In this document: positions 1-7,870 of the stretch, in pieces
Layout: every line of letters begins with the position of its first letter
Position numbering within the stretch: position 1 is the stretch's first letter
DNA from: Lichenicola sp964236105
Lineage (GTDB): Bacteria > Pseudomonadota > Alphaproteobacteria > Acetobacterales > Acetobacteraceae
Assembly: GCA_964236105.1 (NCBI GenBank)
Contig: CAXSBC010000012.1
Coordinates: forward strand, 1 to 64,000
Length of the DNA: 64,000 nt
Reading direction: 5' to 3'
Program-made: the position numbers and the translations under genes
The notes under the pieces: model-generated
Told to the model about the DNA's origin: nothing
The model's input: the letters and a program-made list of their open reading frames with translations, nothing else
The model's database searches: none

Positions 1-52
1 CTTCTTCCGCCAGCAGCACGCCCTGATGAACTGGCTGACACGTCAGGGCTGA
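1..52 (+). CDS. 3' end of an upstream gene (partial)
   Basis: The reading frame starting at base 2 is open and ends with TGA at 50-52, giving the C-terminal residues FFRQQHALMNWLTRQG. Only 16 codons are visible, so no family can be assigned. The gene ends 7 bases before the start at 60, on the same strand, so it is probably the preceding member of the long operon that follows. Its identity would matter for interpreting that cluster. Confidence 0.5.
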   Translation, partial: FFRQQHALMNWLTRQG

Positions 53-59
53 CGTTACC

Positions 60-977
60 ATGCCAGAGCGCATGTCGTGGCAGCAGGGCCTGGGCCGGGT
101 CCGCCTGCTTTCGCGCGAGCTGTCCGAGCTGAAGCGGATGCGTGACCAGTCGACGACCGACAGCGTCGCCGAACGACTGTTCCGGCGTGCCTGGGGTGCG
201 CTCGAAGCCGGGATCGAGCCCGCGGCTGTCTGCGAGCAGACCGTGGCCGACGCGCTGGTGGCGACGCGTCTCGCCGGCATCGACGCCGCGCTGCTGCAGG
301 AGCTCGAGGTCGATCAAGCTGCCCGCCGGACGATCCTGCTCGACGGCTTCGAGGATGCGGCGCCTGGCCTGTCCGCGACGGCTGCCGCTTCCCTGCGGGC
401 GGCGATCGGGATCGCCCGTCCCCGCCCGGAGCAGCCGCTGCCCTGGTTCGTGGACGCGCTGATCCGCCAGCCCAGGGCCGGCGCCACCTCGCCCGGCAAG
501 CCGAGGCTGGCGCTGGAGCCGGCCGAAAGTCATGGCGACCATTGCCTGGTGGTCGCCGTGCTCGGCGCCCTGATCGCCATGCATGCCGACGCCGATCCGG
601 CACGGGTGTTCCTGGCGGGCCTTGCCCACCACCTGCACAACGCGGCCCTGCCGGATACCGGCTTTGCCGGCGAGATCATGCTCGGCGACAGCCTGCTGCC
701 GCTGATGCGACGCCTGACCGCCCGGGAGCTGGCGACGCTGTCGCCGCCGTTGCGTGACCGCGTCGAGGACGCGCTGCGGCCGATCGCGGGTGCCGACACG
801 CCGGAAGGACGCGCCTTCAACGCCGCCGACGTCATCGACCGCGTGCTGCAGGCGCATCACCACGGACGCGCCGCCGCCTTCACCGTCGACCAGGCGCTGG
901 GCGACCTGGAGCTCGTGCATGCCGGTCCGCTGCGCGCGTTCCACATGGACGTGCTGTCGACGCTCGACCTCGCATGA
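60..977 (+). CDS. HD-domain-like protein, degenerate metal site
   Basis: This is a 305-residue soluble protein. Residues 155-200 resemble an HD phosphohydrolase core: H158 and H161 in ESHGDH, then H190-H191-x-H193-N194 where a canonical HD protein has His-Asp, and a late Asp in NAADVID. The HD doublet is therefore replaced by His-His, so hydrolase activity is uncertain. The N-terminal 150 residues are helical and match nothing I recognise. Its stop overlaps the next ATG (ATGA at 974-977), which indicates translational coupling with the methyltransferase-like gene and membership of the ten-gene run. It could be a nucleotidase-like enzyme or a non-catalytic scaffold. Confidence 0.6.
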   Translation: MPERMSWQQGLGRVRLLSRELSELKRMRDQSTTDSVAERLFRRAWGALEAGIEPAAVCEQTVADALVATRLAGIDAALLQELEVDQAARRTILLDGFEDAAPGLSATAAASLRAAIGIARPRPEQPLPWFVDALIRQPRAGATSPGKPRLALEPAESHGDHCLVVAVLGALIAMHADADPARVFLAGLAHHLHNAALPDTGFAGEIMLGDSLLPLMRRLTARELATLSPPLRDRVEDALRPIAGADTPEGRAFNAADVIDRVLQAHHHGRAAAFTVDQALGDLELVHAGPLRAFHMDVLSTLDLA

Positions 978-2155
978 CCGACGCCGCCTGGCCCGGCCTC
1001 TCGCTGCGCAGCCCGGTGTCGGGCCGGGCGCTGATTGCGGACGCGGGTGGGCTGCTCGTCGCAGGCGATGAGGTCTGGCCGGTGATCGACGGCATCCCGT
1101 TCCTGCGCGCCGACCGCGCCGCGATGGCGCGTGACGCCGTCGACCTGATCCGGGGCGGCAACATCCCTGCCGCGACGGCGCTGCTGCTGACCGACCAGGA
1201 TCCGTATGCGCCCGATCCGCCGCCGTCGGTGGCGCATTGCGAGCGCCTCGTCCGCGGGCAGGCGTCGCTGACGTTTCGCAGCGCGATGCACGAGCTCGGC
1301 TTCGGCCGGGTCGCGGACTACTTCGCCCATCGCTGGACCGATCCGACCTACCTGTCGGGCCTGGCCCTGCTCGGCCAGGCGCTGCCGGCCGACGGCACCG
1401 CCGACGTCTTCGAGCTGGCCTGCGGCGCCGGGCATTTCCTGTCGGCGCTGGAGCATGCCGGCCTGCGCGCCGCCGGCGCCGACCTGGTCTTCGCCAAGCT
1501 CTGGCTGGCGCGCCATTTCGTCAGCTCGTCGGCGCGCCTGGTCTGCTTCCAGGCGCAGGGGCTGTGGCCGCTTGCCCTCGACCGCCAGCGCACGGTGTTC
1601 TGCCACGACGCGTTCTACTTCCTGCCCGACAAGCCCGGGATCGCGGCACAGATGCAGCGGGCCGCGGGCACGGGCGGCAGCGTGGCGATCGGGCATGCCC
1701 ACAATCGAGCGGCCGAGAACCATTCGGCCGGCGAGCCGCTCACGGTCGACGGCTACGCATCGCTGTTCGCCGGCGCCCGGCTGTTCGACGACCGGGAGCT
1801 CACGCAGGCCTTCGTCGAGGCGCGGAGCCCGATGCCGGCGGACGCCGGCGCGCTCGCCACGGTCCCGGCGGTGTCGCTGCTGTGGCAGGCCGGTCCCGAC
1901 GGGGCAGCCGGGGCGCGCGGTCGCGCCGGCTTCGGCCTGGAAGCCTCGGGACAGCCCTTACGCCTCAACCCGCTCTACCGGCAGACCCCGGACGGCGCGC
2001 GCATCGAGTGGCCGAGCCCGCGCTACGAGCAGGAATATGCCGGCCTCGCGACCTATCCGCCGACCTGGCACGGCCCAGATGTTCTGGAGCCCGGCGCCGC
2101 CGCCGGGGACCTGCTGCGCCGGCGCATCTATGTCGACCTGCCGCCGCGATGGTAG
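974..2155 (+). CDS. SAM-dependent methyltransferase-like protein
   Basis: This is a 393-residue protein. The N-terminus (about residues 9-45, LRSPVSGRAL to VIDGIPFLR) looks like the Trm112-type module often fused in front of class I methyltransferases, although its cysteines are absent. A glycine-rich SAM-binding motif follows (DVFELACGAGHFLSALEHAG), and later FCHDAFYFLPDK sits at the position of motif IV. The C-terminal 100 residues are not recognised. The gene overlaps its upstream neighbour by 4 bases and its downstream neighbour by 7. The substrate is unknown; a sugar or peptide intermediate of the surrounding cluster is the inference. Confidence 0.7.
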   Translation: MTDAAWPGLSLRSPVSGRALIADAGGLLVAGDEVWPVIDGIPFLRADRAAMARDAVDLIRGGNIPAATALLLTDQDPYAPDPPPSVAHCERLVRGQASLTFRSAMHELGFGRVADYFAHRWTDPTYLSGLALLGQALPADGTADVFELACGAGHFLSALEHAGLRAAGADLVFAKLWLARHFVSSSARLVCFQAQGLWPLALDRQRTVFCHDAFYFLPDKPGIAAQMQRAAGTGGSVAIGHAHNRAAENHSAGEPLTVDGYASLFAGARLFDDRELTQAFVEARSPMPADAGALATVPAVSLLWQAGPDGAAGARGRAGFGLEASGQPLRLNPLYRQTPDGARIEWPSPRYEQEYAGLATYPPTWHGPDVLEPGAAAGDLLRRRIYVDLPPRW

Positions 2156-3180
2156 GCGAGATCGGCTGGGGCATCGTCGGCTGCGGCTGGGTCGCGCGCG
2201 ACTATGCCGCTCCCGCCATCCTCGGCAGCGGCAATGGCAGGCTGCGCGCGCTCTGCGATGCCGATCCCGCGGCACTCGCGCGCATCGCGCCCGATGACGG
2301 GGAGCTCCTACGCGCCGCGTCGGTTGACCGCTTCCTGCAGGCGCCGGGCCTGGACGCGGTCTATGTCGCGACGCCCAACCACCTGCATCGGCCCTTCGTC
2401 GAGGCCGCCGCCGCTGCCGGCAAGGCGGTGCTGTGCGAGAAGCCGATGGCGCTGGATGCCGTCGACGCGCAGGCGATGCTGGAGGCGTGCGAGCGCCACG
2501 GCGTGTTCTATGCCACCGCCTTCGACCAGCGCTTCCATCCGGCGCACCGGCGCGCGGCCGAGCTGGTGCGTGCGGGCGCCGTGGGGCGCGTCACGGCGGT
2601 GCGCATCGTCTATGCCTGCTGGGTCGGCGCCTCCTGGTCCGACGACAACTGGCGCATCGATCCGGCGCGCGCCGGCGGCGGCGCCTTCTTCGACCTGGCG
2701 CCGCACGGGCTCGATCTGGTGGCGATGCTGCTCGGCGAGCCGCTCGAGGCTGCCGTCATTCTCGGCCAGCACCGGGTGCACGACTATGCCACAGCCCCCG
2801 GCGGCGTCGATGACGGCGCCATGGTGCTGGCGCGAACCGCCTCCGGCGTCCTGGTGCAGCTCCACGTCGCCTATAGCTGCCCCGAGTTCCTGCCGCGCCG
2901 GCGCCTGGAGATCGTCGGCGATCGCGGCCAGATCACCCTGACGGACACGATGGGCCAGACGCCAGGCGGGACGCTGTCGCTGCAGACGGCGGCCGGCGCG
3001 CCCGGGGAAATCGCGATCGCCGGCATCGAGCGGTCGCCGTTCGCGTTGCAGGTCGAGGCGTTCGCCGATCACCTGCTGCAGGTGCGGCCGTTCGGCTTCG
3101 AGCCGCGCCAGGATCTGCGGACGATGATGCTGCTGGCGACGCTGCAGGGCAGCATCGTCGCCGAGAAGGGAGGCAACTGA
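2149..3180 (+). CDS. Gfo/Idh/MocA family NAD(P)-dependent oxidoreductase
   Basis: This is a 343-residue protein. The Rossmann fingerprint GIVGCGWVA lies near residue 8, the ATPNHLHRPF segment near 62, and the family-specific EKP motif (CEKPMAL) near 93. The C-terminal half carries the usual substrate-binding fold (FFDLAPHGLDL). Such enzymes oxidise or reduce sugar, inositol or sugar-nucleotide hydroxyls. The ATG at 2149 lies inside the last codons of the methyltransferase-like gene (7-base overlap), which favours this start over the much longer open frame that begins upstream in antisense-like sequence. It is probably one of the sugar-tailoring steps of the cluster. Confidence 0.88.
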   Translation: MVGEIGWGIVGCGWVARDYAAPAILGSGNGRLRALCDADPAALARIAPDDGELLRAASVDRFLQAPGLDAVYVATPNHLHRPFVEAAAAAGKAVLCEKPMALDAVDAQAMLEACERHGVFYATAFDQRFHPAHRRAAELVRAGAVGRVTAVRIVYACWVGASWSDDNWRIDPARAGGGAFFDLAPHGLDLVAMLLGEPLEAAVILGQHRVHDYATAPGGVDDGAMVLARTASGVLVQLHVAYSCPEFLPRRRLEIVGDRGQITLTDTMGQTPGGTLSLQTAAGAPGEIAIAGIERSPFALQVEAFADHLLQVRPFGFEPRQDLRTMMLLATLQGSIVAEKGGN

Positions 3181-3182
3181 GC

Positions 3183-4031
3183 ATGCCGCTGTCGCCGTTC
3201 GCCTGCAGCAACTGCGGGCATTGGCAGCAATATTTCGCGGTGCCGCCGCACTGCCCGATCTGCTCGGACGTGCGCAACGACCTGCCCGAGGATGGCTGGG
3301 ACTTCCGCACGCCGGAGCTGCTGGCGCCCACCTTGCGCCATCACCGGCGCGAGGTGATTCCGGGCGTCTGGGAGTTCTGGACCACACCGCGCTTCGGCCT
3401 CGACAGCCATGGCTGGCTGCTGCTGGAGCCGGCCGGCAACGTCGCCTTCGAGGCGGCGCCGTTCTACGACGACGAGAGCCTGGATTCGATCGCCCGCCTG
3501 GGCGGCATCGCCACGCTGGCGGCGTCGCATCCGCACGGCTACGGCGCGCTGTGGCAGCTGCAGCAGCGCTTCTCGCCGCCGCTGCTGATCCAGAAGGAGG
3601 ATCTGCAATGGACCAAGGCGTTCCGCGTCACCCACCCCTGGGACGAGCGGCACGAGATCCTGCCGGGCCTGGTGCTGCATCACACCGGCGGCCATTACGA
3701 GGGCCATGCCGTGCTGCATGACGCCCGGCGCGGCGCGGTGTTCGTGGGCGACGCGCTCAAGCTCGATCTCGACGAGGCCGGCCGGCTGGTCGCGCTGTCG
3801 TGCCACAAGGCCTACCACAAGCAGATCCCGCTCTCGCCCGACGAGGCGCGGCGCTACCGCGCGGTGTTCGAGGACCTCGATTTCGACACCGTGTTCACGC
3901 CCTTCGAGTGCGCGGTGGGGGTGCCGAAGGATGCGGTCCTGGAGCTGCTCGACCGGATGATCGACGGCGGCGCCTCGACGCGTCCGGTGCCGATCCCGAT
4001 CCTGATGTCGGCGGAAACGGTGTCGGCATGA
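3183..4031 (+). CDS. MBL-fold protein with N-terminal zinc ribbon
   Basis: This is a 282-residue protein. Residues 8-27 form a rubredoxin-like zinc ribbon (C8-x2-C11, C24-x2-C27). From about residue 60 the sequence follows a metallo-beta-lactamase fold: SHPHGYG (H116, H118) stands where THxHxDH is usual, TGGHYEGH (H171) matches the GGHTPGH motif, and FVGDALKLD supplies the following Asp. The canonical Asp-His after HxH is replaced by Gly-Tyr, so the dinuclear site is altered. A strong GGGAGG ribosome-binding site inside the end of the preceding gene sets the ATG at 3183. The role is unknown; a hydrolase or oxidoreductase acting on a cluster intermediate is possible. Confidence 0.75.
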   Translation: MPLSPFACSNCGHWQQYFAVPPHCPICSDVRNDLPEDGWDFRTPELLAPTLRHHRREVIPGVWEFWTTPRFGLDSHGWLLLEPAGNVAFEAAPFYDDESLDSIARLGGIATLAASHPHGYGALWQLQQRFSPPLLIQKEDLQWTKAFRVTHPWDERHEILPGLVLHHTGGHYEGHAVLHDARRGAVFVGDALKLDLDEAGRLVALSCHKAYHKQIPLSPDEARRYRAVFEDLDFDTVFTPFECAVGVPKDAVLELLDRMIDGGASTRPVPIPILMSAETVSA

Positions 4032-4867
4032 CCCTGCGCTATGCCTTCAACACCAACGGCTGCGCCCACCACCGGCTGGAGGATGCGATCGCGCTGATCG
4101 CGGACTCCGGCTATGACGGCATCGCGCTGACGCTCGACATCCACCATCTCGATCCCTTCGCCGCCGATCATGCGCAGGCCCTGCGACGGGTGGCGGCCTC
4201 GCTCGCCGCCCGCGGGCTCGGCGCGGTGATCGAGACCGGCGCGCGCTTCCTGCTCGACCCGCGCGCCAAGCACGAGCCGACGCTGGTGTCGGCCGCACCG
4301 GAAGGCCGCGCGCGGCGGATCGACTTCCTCGCGCGCGCGCTGGAGGTCGGCGCCGCCACCGGCGCGGAGGCGATGTCGTTCTGGGCCGGCATCCCGGCGC
4401 CCGGCCTCGACCGCATGGACGCGCTGGCCTGGTTCCGCGACGGGCTGGAGCAGGTGGTGCGGCAGGCGGAGCGTTGCGGCGTGGTCGCCGCCCTCGAGCC
4501 CGAGCCCGGCATGCTGATCGAGACGGTGGCCGATTTCGCGGCCGTCGCCCACGATCTGCCGGCCCTGCGGCTGGCGCTCGATCTGGGGCACTGCCTGGTC
4601 ACCGGCGACATCGAGCCGGAGCAGGCGCTCGCCGATCATGCAGATCGCATCGGCACCGTCTCGATCGAGGACATGAAGCGCGGCGTGCACGAGCATCTGC
4701 CGTTCGGCAGCGGCGACATGGACCTGCCCGTGCTGGTGGGCGCGCTGCGCCGGATCGGCTTCGACCGGCTGGTCTGCGTCGAGCTGTCGCGCGACAGCCA
4801 TCGCGCCGACCGGATGATCCCGGACGCGCTGCGCACCCTGAAGGCGATCGAGGGCGCGCTCGCATGA
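4028..4867 (+). CDS. Xylose-isomerase-like TIM-barrel protein
   Basis: This is a 279-residue protein. It opens with a beta strand and FNTNG, continues with GYDGIALTLDIHHLDPF, and has Glu and His ligands spread along the barrel (ALEPEPGM, LALDLGHCL, SIEDMKRGVHEHLPFGSGD, CVELSRDSH). This layout is typical of sugar-phosphate isomerases/epimerases of the AP endonuclease 2 superfamily and is reminiscent of EboE-type proteins, although I cannot confirm that subgroup. The ATG at 4028 overlaps the previous stop (ATGA), so it is chosen over the longer open frame upstream. It probably isomerises or epimerises a sugar or ketose intermediate in the cluster pathway. Confidence 0.8.
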   Translation: MTLRYAFNTNGCAHHRLEDAIALIADSGYDGIALTLDIHHLDPFAADHAQALRRVAASLAARGLGAVIETGARFLLDPRAKHEPTLVSAAPEGRARRIDFLARALEVGAATGAEAMSFWAGIPAPGLDRMDALAWFRDGLEQVVRQAERCGVVAALEPEPGMLIETVADFAAVAHDLPALRLALDLGHCLVTGDIEPEQALADHADRIGTVSIEDMKRGVHEHLPFGSGDMDLPVLVGALRRIGFDRLVCVELSRDSHRADRMIPDALRTLKAIEGALA

Positions 4868-6087
4868 GGATCTGCTTCGTCAGCCGGCGCTTCTTCCCGG
4901 CGATCTCGGGGATGAGCGTCTATGCGCTCAACCTGCTGCACGCGCTGGCCCGGGCCGGCCACGATGTCACCATGATCAGCCAGTATCGTGCGGATGCGTT
5001 CGGCAAGGGCGTCTATGGCGGCGGACCGCCGCCGCCGGTCCCCGGCGTGCGGGTGATCGGGCTGGAGCAGATCGGCGAGGCGGAGAATGGCGATTTCGAA
5101 CGCGACATCGACACGCTCGTGGCGACCATCGCGGCCGAGCACGCGCGCGCGCCGTTCGACCTGCTGCACGCCCAGTACGGCTACCCGACCGGATGGGCGG
5201 TGCTGCTGGCATCGCGCCGGCTGCACGTGCCGAACCTGGTCTCGATCCAGGGCGGCGACGGACACTGGGTGGGCTCGTGTTGCGAGGCGCATCGCCTGGC
5301 GATGACCCGCGTGCTCGACCATGCCGGGGCGGTGCTGATCGGCTGCCGCTCGTTCGCGGACGAGGTCACCGAACGGCTCGGCACCGACCCGTCGCGCTTC
5401 ACCATCGTGCCGGGTGCGGTCGATATCGGACGCTTCCGGCCCGACCCGGCGCCGCGCGATCCGGCAGCGCCGCCGGTGCTGCTGTATCATGGCCGCGTCG
5501 ACCGCCGGAAAGGCGTGTTCGACATGATCGAGGTGCTGCAGCGGCTGGATGCGGAGGGGACGGCGTTCCGCCTCGTGCTGTCCGGCATCGGGCCGGATCT
5601 CGACGAGGCCGTGCGCCGCATCGACGCGGCCGGGCTGGCGCGGCTGACGACGCTGCGCGGCTATGTCGATTATGACCATGCGCCGGACGCCTACCAGGGC
5701 GCCGACATCTTCGTCTCGCCCACCTACGCGGAGGGGTTCTCCAACACCATCCTCGAGGCGATGGCATCGGGGCTCGCGACCATCTCGTGCCGCGTGGTGG
5801 GCGTGGTGGACTGCCTGCGCGACGACGAGAACGGACTGCTGACCGAGGCCGGCGACATCGACGCGCTGACGCACGGCCTGCGTCGGCTGATCACCGACCG
5901 GGCGCTGCGTGACCGGCTCGCCGATACGGCGCTGGAGGAATGCCGGCGCGTGTATTCCTGGGCCGCGGTCGCGAAGCAGATTATGCAGGCCTACGCGATC
6001 GTCGTCCGCCAGCCGCCGGATCTGGCGTTCGAGCCGTCGCTGCCGCAGGGTCCGTGCCGCTTCCGCGCAACGCCGCATCTGCTGTGA
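4864..6087 (+). CDS. GT4-family glycosyltransferase
   Basis: This is a 407-residue GT-B enzyme. The N-terminus MRICFVSRRFFPAISGM and the C-terminal donor-binding half (LLYHGRVDRRKGVFDMIEVL, then SPTYAEGFSNTILEAMASG with the EX7E pattern) identify a retaining family 4 transferase that uses a nucleotide sugar. It has no membrane segment and should be cytoplasmic. Start and stop overlap both neighbours by 4 bases (ATGA and GTGA). It is followed immediately by a PIG-L deacetylase. A GT4 plus PIG-L pair is the arrangement used by MshA/MshB and BshA/BshB to make glucosamine conjugates, so a GlcNAc-type donor is a reasonable but unproven guess. Confidence 0.88.
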   Translation: MRICFVSRRFFPAISGMSVYALNLLHALARAGHDVTMISQYRADAFGKGVYGGGPPPPVPGVRVIGLEQIGEAENGDFERDIDTLVATIAAEHARAPFDLLHAQYGYPTGWAVLLASRRLHVPNLVSIQGGDGHWVGSCCEAHRLAMTRVLDHAGAVLIGCRSFADEVTERLGTDPSRFTIVPGAVDIGRFRPDPAPRDPAAPPVLLYHGRVDRRKGVFDMIEVLQRLDAEGTAFRLVLSGIGPDLDEAVRRIDAAGLARLTTLRGYVDYDHAPDAYQGADIFVSPTYAEGFSNTILEAMASGLATISCRVVGVVDCLRDDENGLLTEAGDIDALTHGLRRLITDRALRDRLADTALEECRRVYSWAAVAKQIMQAYAIVVRQPPDLAFEPSLPQGPCRFRATPHLL

Positions 6088-6896
6088 CGACATCCAGGCC
6101 GGACCCGCACGATCGTCCGATCGCCCTGCTGCTGTCGCCGCATCTCGACGACGTCGCCTTTTCCTGCGGGGGCATCGCCGCCATGCTCGGTCGTGCGGGC
6201 TGGGATGTGGTGGTGGCGACGATCTTCACCCGCTCGGTGCATCCCGCATCCGGCTTCGCGCTGGCCTGCCAACGCGACAAGGGCCTGCCGGACGAGGTCG
6301 ACTACATGGCGCTGCGGCGCGAGGAGGATCGTCTGGCCTGCCGCAGCCTGGATGCCAGGCAATGCCTGCTGGACCTGCCCGAGGCGCCGAACCGCGGCTA
6401 TGCGTCGGCGGCCGACCTGTTCGCGCCGCCGCGTCCGGACGACGACGTCGCCGGCTCGCTGGAAGCGCTGCTGGACGGGCTGATCGCCGCCGAGCGGCCG
6501 TCGCTGGTGCTGGCGCCGCAGGGCTGCGGCCGGCACGTCGATCATCTGCGCGCCATCGAGGCGGTGTTGGCCGGCCGCACGGCGGCGTCGCCGCCCCTCG
6601 GTTTCTATCGCGACACGCCCTACGTGATCCGCGATCCGGCCGCGCGTCCGGACCCGCGTGTCGAGGCGGTGGCGGGCCACCCGGTCGCGGTCCCGCTGGA
6701 CGCGGCGGCGCGCGCGCGCAAGCAGCAGGCCGTCGCCTGCTACCGCACCCAGCTGGCGTTCCAGTTCGGCAGTGCCGCCCGGGCCGCGGACGCGATCGAG
6801 GCGCTGATGGCGCGCGAGGCGGAGGGCCTGGGGTGCGGCCATGCCGAGCGCCTGCTGCTGTCCGATCCCGCGATGCTCGCAGGGCTTGCGGCATGA
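6084..6896 (+). CDS. PIG-L family (LmbE-like) N-deacetylase
   Basis: This is a 270-residue protein. The zinc-binding motif SPHLDD (H20, D22, D23) and the second motif RHVDH (H151, D153, H154) are those of PIG-L/LmbE deacetylases, which remove acetyl from GlcNAc conjugates (MshB, BshB, GPI biosynthesis). The GTG at 6084 overlaps the previous stop and places the motif at the expected distance from the N-terminus. The frame is open further upstream, but that part lies inside the glycosyltransferase gene. It probably deacetylates the product of the adjacent GT4 enzyme, exposing an amine for later modification. Confidence 0.87.
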   Translation: MTTSRPDPHDRPIALLLSPHLDDVAFSCGGIAAMLGRAGWDVVVATIFTRSVHPASGFALACQRDKGLPDEVDYMALRREEDRLACRSLDARQCLLDLPEAPNRGYASAADLFAPPRPDDDVAGSLEALLDGLIAAERPSLVLAPQGCGRHVDHLRAIEAVLAGRTAASPPLGFYRDTPYVIRDPAARPDPRVEAVAGHPVAVPLDAAARARKQQAVACYRTQLAFQFGSAARAADAIEALMAREAEGLGCGHAERLLLSDPAMLAGLAA

Positions 6897-7870
6897 GACG
6901 CTGGCTGGTGACGGGCGGCGCCGGCTTCATCGGCTCGCACCTGACCGACGCGCTGCTGCTGCGCGGCGACCAGGTGCGCGTGCTCGACGACTTCTCCTCG
7001 GGCTTCCGGCGCAACCTGTCTCCGGCGGCCGAGCTCGTCCGCGGCAGCGTGACCGATGCGCCCCTCGTGCGCCGGGCGCTGGCCGACATCGACGGCGTGT
7101 TCCATCTGGCCGCCATCGCGTCCGTCGTCCGCTGCACCGACGACTGGGCCCACGCCCACGCCGTCAACCAGGCCGGAACCGTCACCGTGCTGGAGGCCGC
7201 GAAGCGGGCGGGCGGCGTGCCGGTGGTGTTCGCCTCCTCGGCCGCCATCTACGGTAACGCCGCGCGCAACGCGGTGTCCGAGGACGATGCCGCCGATCCG
7301 CGTTCGGCCTATGGCTGCGACAAGCTGGGCAGCGAGCTGCATGCGCAGGTGGCGCGCCGCACCTTCGGCATCCCGACGCTGGGCCTGCGGTTCTTCAACG
7401 TGTACGGCCCCAGGCAGGACGGGTCCTCGCCCTATTCCGGGGTGATCTCGGTGTTCCGGCGCATGCTCGCCGGCGGCGAGACGCTGGTCCTGAACGGCGA
7501 CGGGCGGCAGACGCGCGACTTCGTCTTCGTATCCGACGTGGTGGCGGTGCTGCTGGAGGGCATGCGGCGGCTGCCCGACCTGCCGCGCGTGCTCAACGTC
7601 TGCACCGGCCGCGCGACCAGCATCCACGAGCTGGCGCTGATGCTGTGCGAGCAGGCGGGCCTCGTCCCCTCGTTCCGGTTCGCGCCCTCGCGCGCCGGCG
7701 ACATCGCCCGCTCCTGCGGCGACCCGGCGCTGCTGGCTGCCAGCCTCGGCCTGCGCTGCGGCGTCGGCATGCGCGACGGCCTGCGCCGCCTCGGCCTCGC
7801 CGACCCGTTCCCCATCCCCGGCGCCGCCCGCGGCGGCACCGGCCTCAACGAAGGACAGATGAGCGCGTGA
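6893..7870 (+). CDS. Extended SDR, NAD-dependent sugar epimerase/dehydratase
   Basis: This is a 325-residue protein. TGGAGFIGSH at residues 7-16 is the NAD-binding glycine motif, FHLAAIASV and FASSAAIYG are typical of nucleotide-sugar epimerases, and SAYGCDK supplies the YxxxK catalytic pair. The sequence FFNVYGPRQ and a later RDFVFVSDVV are shared by GalE/UDP-glucuronate epimerase-like enzymes. It probably interconverts a UDP-sugar for the cluster's glycosyltransferases. The last residues run into the next gene, whose GTG start overlaps this stop (GTGA at 7867-7870). Confidence 0.9.
   Translation: MRRWLVTGGAGFIGSHLTDALLLRGDQVRVLDDFSSGFRRNLSPAAELVRGSVTDAPLVRRALADIDGVFHLAAIASVVRCTDDWAHAHAVNQAGTVTVLEAAKRAGGVPVVFASSAAIYGNAARNAVSEDDAADPRSAYGCDKLGSELHAQVARRTFGIPTLGLRFFNVYGPRQDGSSPYSGVISVFRRMLAGGETLVLNGDGRQTRDFVFVSDVVAVLLEGMRRLPDLPRVLNVCTGRATSIHELALMLCEQAGLVPSFRFAPSRAGDIARSCGDPALLAASLGLRCGVGMRDGLRRLGLADPFPIPGAARGGTGLNEGQMSA

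Noticed and set aside
4028..4867. Assigning the TIM-barrel gene to the ebo (EboE) pathway
   Set aside because: The N-terminus is reminiscent of EboE-type proteins, but no other ebo gene is present, so only the superfamily is stated.
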